Below are positions 43,301 through 52,421 of a DNA stretch of 64,000 bases, piece by piece. The position numbers were made by a program, and so were the translations under genes. The stretch covers positions 31,449-95,448 of the forward strand of contig JBAKBP010007924.1 of assembly GCA_037953745.1 (NCBI GenBank), read 5' to 3'. The DNA is from Lithodes maja (Eukaryota; Arthropoda; Malacostraca; Decapoda; Lithodidae). The notes beneath the pieces are model-generated. The model searched no databases and was not told the DNA's origin. It worked only from the letters and a program-made list of their open reading frames with translations. The first letter of the stretch is position 1, and each line of letters opens with the position of its first letter.

Positions 43301-45326
43301 ATATACACAATGCTGTCTTTCTCACTAATAAAGTCTAGCAGCGGCAAAAAAGGTACTAGGAAACTAGGCAGAGCGCAAGCATGCTCGTAGCCTACTGTCT
43401 CCCCTTGAACAGATTTCCCTTATGTTACGTTAAGGGAGTCTAGCAAGTTTTACCCTAGAACGTGTCAGTGGATTTCGTCTGTAGTTCATAAGATTTGGAC
43501 CACGTATAGGGGACCTAATAACTAAGAAATTTCCAAAGTTTTAATTCTCTAGGACAATTAATTTTTGAGTTAGGTGAGAATTAGTGTGTAAATTCGACTT
43601 TGGGGTAAAATGCCTTGCTTCGTTAAATGTTGTTGCTTGATTGTTTCAATGTATTGGGGGTACTAACAATAGGTTGTAGTTACCATTCTATAACTACTTT
43701 TTCCATTTTGTATCTAATCATGGAATTAGGTCATTTTGAAATTAGGTACACATTAGGTAAAATATCTCGGGTTGCTGTGTCGAAATGGTTAAGAAATAAA
43801 AAAAAATTATGATAGAGTTTGTAGGGAATTCTATGCCCTTTCTAATGACACCAGAATCATTGTTGTAGCATGTTTGGTTGCGTCAGTAGAACGCCGACAA
43901 GTGAACTTTCTTACGTGAGGTACTAAAGGCACGAGAGCTGTTGCAAGCCAGCCGGCCAGCCACACCCTACCTCTATCGCGGCTTGGACCACACTGCTCTT
44001 TCTCCTCCACCACCACCACACCCTTCGTAAGTTCGTTGTTACCAAGGTTGAGTATCAGACACCGCTAGGAAAAATATCTAAAAACGTCATATTTTCACCA
44101 AAAATTCATCTTATCGTACTTTTTTTTTTGCAGTTCCGAAACCAAAAAAGCATTTTCTTCGCGTCTGCGCGACCCGCGACCCGCGAAAATTTGAAACTAG
44201 CCCAGAAATAATATGCTTCCAGACGGAATATTGCCTCAGGATTTTAACTGATGATAGAGGGGTGGGTGATGATGCCATATACCGGGTTGCGCAATATTGC
44301 CGTTTTGGACACTAAAAGCTTGCCAGACCCCCTATGTTACGTTAAGTGACTTGGAGGCTCTCTTGGTAAGTCCAGATCTCTAGTATCTGGTCTTGCCCTG
44401 GCGCTCCACTAAGGTCAACAAAATGATGTAGCAATCATACAGGTAAGAGTAGGCAAAAGCCCTTTACCTGTATACTGCTACACTCGCAAAGGAAAATATG
44501 CACAAGGGTTACAGGCTAGCTAGCTTCGTCGATGTTGTACAGGCTCTGACTTGCCACATACATAACTCAGACAACGACCAAAGATACCTTCTACTGTCTA
44601 GCATTAAATAATGGGAAAAAACAGCTCAATAATTAGAAGCACCCCATCACTAGGCTACCATATGACTATGACTCTAATAATCCCTAAAACTAGTGCAAAC
44701 ATATATGGAGAGCTGGTGCTGGTAATACGACTGGCCGACTATGGAAGTCGTATGCAGAACCAGAAGGGATAAGTAATTGAATAAAGAGAGAAGTATGAAA
44801 AGGAAGAAGTTCAGAGAGAGAAAAAGTAGTATAGGGGGTTATATGGGGGACAGATTGCAAAGGACATGTAGGACCAAACACGCCGTGCCAAGCTCTGCAG
44901 GAGAAACGCGGGCAGGAGCCCGCACCACCCTCCCAGGACAGCGGCCTCCAATCACAGATCACTACGTCATGAAGAGCAAGCGTCCTATGACGTAGCCAGG
45001 CCCGCCGGCCAATCACGAGCGTGGGAAACTCCTCCGAGCGAGGGAGGCACACGTACATACACACGCACATATTACCACCACGCTGCTCGCTCTCTTTCTC
45101 CCTACAACTTCACACAATGCATCTTATATTCTATCAATAATATAAAATACTTCCAAGTGTCACAGACACGAATGAAGACCACCACTGATCTGTCTGTGAC
45201 AACATGAACTCTATGAAAGAAAGAACATCGTTCTACGATTATTGTAACCCATTTCACTGCCCTGGCGAGCGCTAGCGAGTTACGAATGCATTCTGGCAAG
45301 CTGGCCAGCGTAACAGTATATATATA

Positions 45327-45405
<79 letters not shown>

Positions 45406-46427
45406 CAGTATATACAGTATATATATATATATATAGGCTATATAAAATATAAAAATATAGCCTATATAAAATATAAAAAACAGGTATCTCATGTGTATCT
45501 TCCAAATTTTGGAAAATATTTTAATTTTGGTACTTGAGTAATTCATTCAGTAGATATTTGTTTACTTTAACTGAAATAACTTTCTAGTTGGGTACTTTTA
45601 CTTTTATCTGAGTAACTTTATGAGTACATAGCCTACTTTTTACACCCCTGGTTATTGGTAAGAGTTGACTAGGCAAGTGAGTTAGATATGACTCGTTCCG
45701 CCAGGTACGAGTTGGCGAGGTAGAGTTGTCCAGCACCCATGTATTGAGGGGGGATCTGCGGGTTGTGGGCCAATCGGTCCCTGGGGTATTAGTTGGGCCT
45801 ATTAATAGGCCCAGTAATTGGGGTTGTATGTGACAGGGATCTGCTGTTCTCATGAGTGCATCAGTATACTATACCACTGTAATAAATTAAATATGGGCGG
45901 ATGTTTCAACATTACACTGAATTATTACAAAATAATAAGATTAACTTACCTGGCATGGGTGGCTTCATGTACTTGCCCTTCTCCTCAAACAGACGATCTT
46001 TTTTGGCGGTGTCCAAGTAGTCCCGCCTTGACTTCTGGTAGAGAAGCTCCAACTTAATCTTCTCGTCTAGGAGCAGGGGCCTTTGGGAGGGAGTTTGTGA
46101 TCGGTGCCGCTTCCTGCCCTTGCGTTTCACAGCAGCCTGGCGTCCATCGTCGTCGGTGTCACGCTGTTCTCCGTCTGTTGAACTCCCCTCGTAGGAATTG
46201 CCGGGGTCAATTATAGCCAATTCCTCGGCTTCACCATCGTGCAGGTTCAAGGTCGGTGCTGCCGTCGTGACACTGGTGCTGGCAGCAGTCTCCTGTGTTT
46301 CCTGTACGATCGTTGCTGCCACCGTGACACTGGTGCTGGCAGCAGTCTCCTGTGTTTCGTGTACTACAATCGGTGGTGTCACCGTGACACTGGTGCTGGC
46401 AGTTGTTTCCTGTGCAGACACCGACAT
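40320..46427 (-). CDS. Harbinger MADF/Myb-like DNA-binding protein (two exons)
   Basis: Exon 1 is 46427-45950 and exon 2 is 40510-40320. The donor is CCAG|GTAAGT and the acceptor CACTCACAG|GAGGG, and the frame is kept. The product is about 222 residues: an N-terminal Thr/Ser/Val-rich part with three imperfect repeats of QETAASTSVTV, an acidic/basic linker (about 60-110), then a MADF-like helix region. That region has ELLYQKSRRDYLDTAKKD in exon 1 and FLETMRTRYGKLT plus KNLTERDKWIIEVFSFL in exon 2. Such proteins bind the ends of Harbinger elements and help bring the transposase to the nucleus. The original intron was under 1 kb and is now about 5.4 kb because the hAT lies in it. A further downstream exon cannot be excluded. 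Confidence 0.75.
40800..40818. repeat. Poly(C) tract
   Basis: About 19 consecutive C residues (a G-quadruplex-prone strand on the minus side) inside the hAT. Confidence 0.9.
40972..41240 (+). pseudogene. 3' tail of a Jockey/I-like LINE inside the hAT
   Basis: An open fragment from about 40972 to the stop at 41134-41136 contains the AELWNSLPESVFPSSYDL block, the extreme C-terminus of LINE ORF2 proteins. It is followed by about 100 bp of 3' UTR and an A-rich end near 41217-41240. It resembles the C-terminus of the LINE at 1-1923 but is a different family. It is a heavily 5'-truncated insertion. Confidence 0.7.
41388..41414. repeat. (TA)n tract, target region of the solo LTR
   Basis: A TA repeat ending in ACAGTAT. 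The GTAT at 41415-41418 is duplicated at 45316-45319. Confidence 0.9.
41458..42080 (+). mobile_element. E1e, TTAA-target MITE in the solo LTR
   Basis: A 623-bp copy flanked by TTAA at 41454-41457 and 42081-42084. Ends are CCCGGGAGCTGCGGGG and, at the right, CATGCGCACTTGTTAGG. Confidence 0.9.
42649..43180 (+). mobile_element. SINE-like or LINE-tail insertion with (CAA)n tail
   Basis: A 532-bp insertion flanked by the 12-bp duplication AACCACTCAGAA (42637-42648 and 43181-43192) and ending in a CAA repeat (43164-43180). A 12-bp target duplication plus a simple-repeat tail indicates LINE-driven retroposition. No RT-like coding sequence is seen. I could not confirm tRNA-like A and B boxes at the left end, so the source (SINE or 5'-truncated LINE 3' end) stays open. 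Confidence 0.75.
43434..44332. mobile_element. TIR element with 13-bp target duplication, unassigned family
   Basis: An 899-bp insertion in the solo LTR. Flanks are TATGTTACGTTAA at 43421-43433 and 44333-44345 (13 identical bases). The ends form an inverted repeat: GGGAGTCTAGCAAGTTTT and, from the right, GGGGGTCTGGCAAGCTTTT. No transposase ORF is visible. Removing it with one duplication gives a solo LTR of the same length as its relative, which supports the boundaries. I do not know a family with this target size and these ends. Confidence 0.8.
45316..45438. repeat. (TA)n tract right of the solo LTR
   Basis: A long TA repeat, continuing the tract at 41388-41414 that the LTR element split. 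It contains ACAGTA interruptions. Confidence 0.95.
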
Positions 46428-47046
46428 CTTCTTATTCTTGGCACTTATTACTCAGCGTTTCTTGATATCAACAGGCATAGTTGGAGGTGTTGCTGGCTGT
46501 ACTGGCGACTGGAAACTGTGGAGTGAGGCGGAGGTTGGAGATGCTAGGTCACGCGGTGATGTCAAGTTGGGACCTGTCTGCGGTTGTGTCAAGTGGGGAA
46601 CTGTGTCCTGTCTCTCGCCGCTCGGTCTTTTATGGACCCCGACAGGGTCCGGGTGGCCGGCGTGATCACGTGACGCGACGTTGCCACATCGCCGACTCTC
46701 CTTCCAACGGTTTTTTCCCGCCTTCCTCATCCTGTTCATCGGGGTCTAGACGCTGCCAGTCTGCGGGTAGACGCAGTCTGCCAGCGTCTACACGCAGATT
46801 GTTCCCATGTCTGTCTCGAGGGTGTCCCGGCCTGACACGTTTTGTGGCAGTTGCCCCGCCCCACGCCGAACATTTTATGCATACATAAAATGTTCGCCGC
46901 CTCCAGCCCCACGTCCCGTGTGCTGGCGACACCACACATCCCTGTACCGACCATAGGCGATTTTGCCGGCATCCTTGCCCGTTTGCAGGCAAATTAAGAG
47001 GTCGGGGCCGGACGGGACGTTAATTCGTGTATGTGTGAACCAAGCT
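46428..47046. other. Harbinger right end, upstream of the MADF gene
   Basis: About 620 bp from the MADF start codon to the right terminus. A probable promoter region for the minus-strand MADF gene is expected here but I see no clear TATA box. Short plus- and minus-strand open frames lack domains. The last 47 bp form the terminal inverted repeat. Confidence 0.55.
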
Positions 47047-47995
47047 TTATTGAACTGCGAAACGAGTCACAGAAGCTTGCCGTGCTTGTGCGTTAGGCAA
47101 AGATAGAACACGCACAGCAGGACCTGCTGGCAAGCTAGTAGCCTCCAAGCCATGGCAATTACTTGCAGTAGATGTTATGGGACCAATGGAAGGAAACCAA
47201 GGGTTTAAGTACATCATAACCTTTGTATATACCTATTCTAAGTATGTCATTGCCTGCCCTGCAAAAGAACACTCAGCCATAGCAGTAGCCGAGGCCCTCA
47301 TTCAACATGTCTTTCCATATTTCGGATTACCTGAAGCCATTCATTCAGATAATGCTCCCGAGTTCACCAGCCACATTTGGTCTCAATTATCCCAAATGTG
47401 TGGATTTAAAATCAGCCACTAATCTCCATATTGGCGTCAAGGCAACTCCATCTGCGAAAGAAGCCATAGGACGATTGCAAATCAAATACGAATACGGTTG
47501 CAACAAATAGACACCAAAGATTGGCCCAGTCCAATCAAAATTGTCCAATGGGGTATAAATACCTGCCCCAGAGAAGACGGAATATCACCCCACGAACGTG
47601 TGTTTGGAGTGCCACCATTGCTCCTACCTCTGAGGCATCTAGCTGCCCCATATGAGCCCTCCTCCAACTTCGATCAACCACTAGTACACCTGAAAAACCG
47701 TCTCCGTCAAATCCAGTACGTGCAAGATCTTCAACCTGATGAAACTACCAAAGCCAGTCCACACCGTGTCGGCGATCTCGTGATGGTTGCTCAATTACCT
47801 GTGCCGTCTAAACTTAAACCCAGATTTAAAGGTCCATTTGAAATCTTAACCGTGCCAAATTACTACCAGGTCACCATCAACTATTTCAGTGAGTCACGCA
47901 CATACCGTAACAGACATGTATGTAGATTTCAGCCTATTGATGAGAATATGAATATGCTTGCAGATCCTGACCAGAATAATATATTGCCTACATCA
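47047..47995 (+). pseudogene. G2 integrase, right part
   Basis: Continues the integrase split by Harbinger. The catalytic core has the first Asp in LLAVDVMGPM (near 47165), the second in HSDNAPEF (near 47345) and the Glu in the SICERSHRT segment (near 47450). An in-frame TAA lies at 47420-47422 between the second and third catalytic residues, and a TGA lies just after the Harbinger junction. A C-terminal domain follows with HRVGDLVMV and LKPRFKGPFEIL, ending near 47940. The domain is the DDE integrase that inserts the cDNA. This copy is inactivated by the stops and by the Harbinger insertion. Confidence 0.85.
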
Positions 47996-49283
47996 AATAA
48001 TCACAATTTGGGATCCTCAGAACTTTTGACACGTGATCTCATTCCTCCCTTGACACCTGCACCTCTCAAGAAAACCCTGCCTGTCACACCACCTATTCTA
48101 CCACAATCCACACAATCTGTTCAACCACACCCAGGCCCTCTTTCCTATCCATCACATAACCCAACTCCTATCATACCTACACGTACTGTCTCTGCACCTT
48201 CCAAACTACCTACTCAATTATTAAACAAATATCTATCTCTACCTGTTCCTCCCTCACCATCTGTCAGCTTACCATTTTTTCTGAATCACCTTGCACTCTA
48301 CCTACTACGCCAGCTATTGCTCACCTACCTAATCTACCTTCACAGACTTTATCTAACCTGCCAACAACACCTTCACAACCGTTATCAAACTTGCCAACAA
48401 CACCATCTCTTGATCTTCAAAACTTACCTGTTCCCCTCCCTCAACCCTCTACCAGACCTCCTTCTTATGCAAGCAAACTTAAATCTCCCACTACTTCAGC
48501 TTCTCAATCAGTCTCAAAATCATCGTCAAGACCTCTTCCTTTATTTCATAACATACAATCGTCTACTTCTGCTCATAAAACTACTAATACTTCCTCTAAA
48601 TTACATCGCACTATACCCACCCTGTCTAGAAAATTGTCTCATTCTTCCAACTTTTCTTCTTCACCAACACACCAAAGTACTGTGAATCCACCATCATTAA
48701 TGCAACCTAATTTTAATCCACCTTGTACAAGATCTGGTTGCCGTGTGAAACCACCTCAACGATGGGCGCCGACGTTCCGTCCTACTTACAAAAGGCGGGG
48801 CCTTTCCAAACTTACCTTGCCAACTCAAAGGGTCCCCGTCACTCCTACTGCGAGGTCACCAACATCGCCAGGTCAACCAGGCAATACCAGAAACAAGAAC
48901 CTGCCATTATCCACCAGACCTTCCCAGGTCACTCACTCTCCAGAGCTTCCAGCCACCACATCTCCTCCTCCTGCAACGACTCCTTCACCCACTTCAGCAG
49001 TTCCTACACCGCCTCCAGCACCCATGAAAATAAACAGCGTCATGGTGTCTACAGGACTAGACAGCACTGTTGTCAACACCCCACAACAATTGCTGCACAC
49101 AGCGAATCAATCCAAAAGTCCATTACATGTCCACATGTGCATCGACACCTCTACATCAGCTGATGTTCCAACAAGCATGTGGTTGTTGATACTACAACAC
49201 TTAACCCCCGTTCTGGCCAATGCAACGACCCGGACCTACATTTTGCAATCGCGAGGTCACAACGTTTTCTTTGCCGAATGTGG
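47996..49283 (+). other. G2 proline/serine/threonine-rich 3' tail
   Basis: After the integrase the frame continues as a Pro/Ser/Thr-rich tail, first in the integrase frame to 48685 and then, after a likely frameshift, in the frame open from 48391 through the LTR boundary. It has no signal peptide, no furin-like site and no convincing membrane segment, so I do not call it an envelope gene. The end at 49265-49283 is the probable polypurine region. Confidence 0.55.
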
Positions 49284-50349
49284 TGAAGTAACAGGGTTGA
49301 GAAAGGCATGTAGAATTGCTACCATACAAGAGAATAGGAAAGACAGGAGAAGAAGCCAACAGGAAAAATGGGAAACTACACAAGTTTCCCATGCTCTAAA
49401 GGAAAACGGAACAGAGGAGTGCCCCCTGACCTCAGGTCATTCCTGTTCTCTAAGGACCAGGAATTTAGGTCAGTCTCCCATACTAAAGAGTGGAGAACTG
49501 GACCAATCACCAGCAAGCTTTCAAACCACCTCGACCTATCACCAGCCTTCATTCGACCAGCAGCCAGATTTGCAGTATAACGAACGAATGTTTATGCAAG
49601 TTAGACATCAGAGACCGGAATGTTATCGAAACAAGTGGGGTTACTAGGACCACCCTTGTAGTACCGTTCCGGATAACTAAAAATAATCCGGAGAACCTAG
49701 AAACTCACAGAGATATTAATTTAAACAGGAATAACCCCTGATTATTGTAGAATCGCTAAAGTAAAGTTGCATTTATCTCTGACCTAGACCTCATAACCAC
49801 AACGTGGGTATTAAATAAAATACTTAAAATGACTATGTACAAACCTATAACCATCATGTATTTTTAGACTAAGTTTTACCTTCGAAAATTACATCAGAAC
49901 CATTCACTATGTCCTTCTAAAATTGAGTTACTACAAGTTAAACCTACAAAATAACTCGAACATAGTCTCACTGAAAATTAGAGAAAGTAAGCACCTCTAC
50001 CTAAGTAATATCATCTAGGCTGAAAAGCACATGGTATCTAACTGAAGTAGAAACTGCCTCCCCCTCCCCCCTCGAGAATACAGCCGGACCTGCTGTTTCC
50101 CTCTGATGCCAGGACCTTGGATTCCTGTTCGTGAGAGGCAGTTCCCGTTGATGTCCAACCAGCTGAATCTACGATCCACGTCGGCCAGACTTGTACTCGA
50201 ACTACTACCCTCCCAAAACCTACCCTAAGTGCCTCTGAGTGTCTTACGTTGTGATTATTGATGTGAAGGTAAGGTAAAATATGTGAGTATTTCTGTGCTA
50301 ATTCTTATTTAGATCTGTGCCCAAGATTGATATTTATTGTGTTGTGTAT

Positions 50350-52208
50350 TGTGACGCATGCCGAGTATGAGCATGCTGTACAGAACGCTCAGTCAGACCC
50401 CACTCTCGCTAGGATCGTCAGGGCAGGAACTTTGGCTGTAGTCTGTGTAGAGTTTCCTAACTTAGTTTATGTGAGCCGTTGTACTATAAGTATTATAAAT
50501 ATGTATTTTGTTTTCATCTGAGTCAACGAGTTCTATTTTATATCATTAGTTATAAGTGTTGTGTGTGGGACTTATTGGTAATGATGAGAGGAGAGAGAGT
50601 GCGTAACGGGGGGCCCAGTGAGTGCGCCACGCGGGCAGGTAGGCCTAATTCCCTCCTCCCTCCTTCCTCCTCCCTCTTCAGCGCGTGGGAAATCCTTTGT
50701 CGATCCCAGATTGAGAGAGAATATTACGTAATGATTGCTAGTGGGCGGTCCTTAGTAGTTGGCGATATGCTCACTAGAGGGCCGAGTATAAAAAGGGAAG
50801 TCTAGCCGCATTGTCCTCAGAACTCATCAGGCAGAGCGACTTCTTATATCCCTTGCAACTATATATATTCTTCCGACTGATGTGAACTTTCCCTACTCTC
50901 TGTACTGCCTAACTTCTTCTTTTCCTGAAACCCTTTTTAACCTCAATGACCCCTTTGGTGCAGATTTAGTCAGCCAAAGTATTATCGCTTGAGTTCTCAC
51001 GAGATATATGCCTATTAGAATAGCCTATTTTGGAAGGGATAACTAGAATAGGATTGATTAATGTTTGTTGCACTCGTATATGCATTTCCCTGTGTATGAT
51101 TATTCATGTTCCTGTTTTCTGCTGATCTAGGTGATGCTAGACTGGGATAAGGCTACTAGAGTTGTGATTCCCGATGTGTATTAGGTTTTGTTGAACCTGT
51201 ACAATCGCAACGGAGACTTGGAAAGCCTAGGTGGTCTTTCTGACTGTGTACCGTGGGAGTTTAGCGCTGTGTTGCGAGTGAGGGCTTTTGCCTCTGCCAC
51301 CCAACACTGTGCTAACTCGTTTGCTTGACTTTGAGAGGATCGCCAGGAGAGAACCAGATACTAGTGATCTGGATCTCTCAAGAGAGCATCCCGTCAATTA
51401 CCGTAATTTGGCCGCACAGTCTTAAGGACCTCGCTAGGCTACGAGCCGCTTGCTCAGCCATTGTTTCCTAGCCTACTACATCCCAGCTAGACTTTGCTCG
51501 GTCAGCAGATACAGCATAGTATTGAAGCTTTCCTTATGTATGTTATTGTTTATGCACTATTGATTTCATGTGTGGCACGCATAGCTACTTTAGAGATTAG
51601 TGGCCCACGAGCACAATCCTAGTAGGCTATTGTCAGTGCATTGTCGGAGTACTTCTTCTTAATGTTTGCCATTTACTACTGTCTATTCTTATAATTCTTC
51701 TTATGTCAATTTAAAGCCTTTAATATTAGTTAATTGCCAGTGTGTTGCTTATTGAATTGCTGTTCAAAATCCGATACTTACTTCTTACGAGTATTCGAGA
51801 AGCATCTAACTTTATCAGAAGATTCCTTGCTTGATGCTCGAGGACTATTGTTTAACGTAACGTAATAGTGCCGATCCGAAGTAGAGGGTGGAGGACTTCT
51901 TAAGTTCTTAGTCAAGGGTGGATTACTTCGGCTTCGGCCAACACTATTCTTTGGTGTGGTTGTATTTACTTCTTTGTTTGATTGTTGACCAGACTAGATA
52001 ACTCCCGTCTTTTTATTAGTCTGTTGTGAAACGCTAGTACCGAGTTCTTGTATACCCCGTTATAGCAGATAGAACTCTGGAGGGTATTGGTGTTTTTTGT
52101 TCGGCTGGCAGTACTCTGGGGTTGGGATCGTGTGTTTCCGTTGTGGCAGCGAGCCATACTCGAGTCCTGTGTGAGAGCCCTAGTGTACCCGAGTGCCCGG
52201 TCGTAACA
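50350..52208 (+). repeat. Gypsy-A copy 2, 5' LTR
   Basis: An 1859-bp LTR with the TATA box at 50787. It differs from the 3' LTR of this copy by only a 7-bp indel in a CT-rich run and a few substitutions (for example near 51957). It is clearly more different from the LTRs of copy 1. Confidence 0.95.
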
Positions 52209-52421
52209 AATGGCGACCTTGCTTAGGATTTTGTGAACAGTATAAATTTTTGCAGAGTTGTACAACATTTGTTTGTTTGTACTTTAGCGTGCATATTGAA
52301 GAATATTTTTTTTGTAGGGCAATTAGTAGAGCATTTAAGAGACTCCAGTTAATTTAGTAATTAGTGCTTGCATAAGGAAGTTTAACACTTTTGTCTCGAG
52401 AATTTTTTTGTGGACTTCAGT

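Larger units (their letters stand above)
41419..45315 (-). repeat. Solo LTR (gypsy-A relative, minus orientation) with three insertions
   Basis: Starts TGTTACGACC and ends GCGTAACA, flanked by GTAT on both sides. On the minus strand it is recognisably related to the gypsy-A LTR, sharing for example the segment around GTGTTGGGTGG and AGATACTAG. After removing the E1e copy, the 532-bp insertion and the 899-bp insertion with their target duplications, 1814 bp remain, against 1815 bp for the related solo LTR at 62175-63989. No internal region is left, so it arose by recombination between two LTRs. Confidence 0.9.
40691..45650. mobile_element. hAT-type element in the Harbinger intron
   Basis: Flanked by the 8-bp target duplication GTTATTGG at 40683-40690 and 45651-45658, the hAT size. 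Ends are CAGGGGTGTAAGGGTA and, from the right, CAGGGGTGTAAAAAGTA, with the ACTCA/AGTAC-rich subterminal sequence common in hAT elements. No transposase is present. Without the nested solo LTR it is about 1.06 kb. Confidence 0.9.
35640..47046. mobile_element. Harbinger DNA transposon (autonomous type) carrying nested insertions
   Basis: Terminal inverted repeats of about 47 bp with one mismatch, beginning AGCTTGGTTCACACATACAC at both ends, flanked by the 3-bp target duplication TTA (35637-35639 and 47047-47049). It encodes a DDE transposase on the plus strand and a MADF/Myb-like DNA-binding protein on the minus strand, the two-gene layout of PIF/Harbinger elements. Without the CR1 LINE and the hAT it is about 4.1 kb. 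Confidence 0.95.

Noticed and set aside
43900..44200. GC-rich segment with repeated GCGACCCGCG in the 13-bp-duplication element, considered as a structured RNA
   Set aside because: The short repeats do not form an extended stem that I can support by eye.
45280..45546. Open frames coding for long Tyr-Ile repeats on both strands
   Set aside because: They are translations of the (TA)n tract and carry no gene evidence. The same holds for 26413-26510, 27444-27717 and 40153-40404.
46198..46665. Plus-strand ORF opposite the MADF gene with Val/Cys repeats
   Set aside because: It is antisense to the QETAASTSV repeats of the MADF exon 1, which has a proper splice donor and a matching second exon.
48391..49283. 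Possible envelope-like gene after the G2 integrase
   Set aside because: It is only Pro/Ser/Thr-rich, with no signal peptide, cleavage site or membrane anchor.
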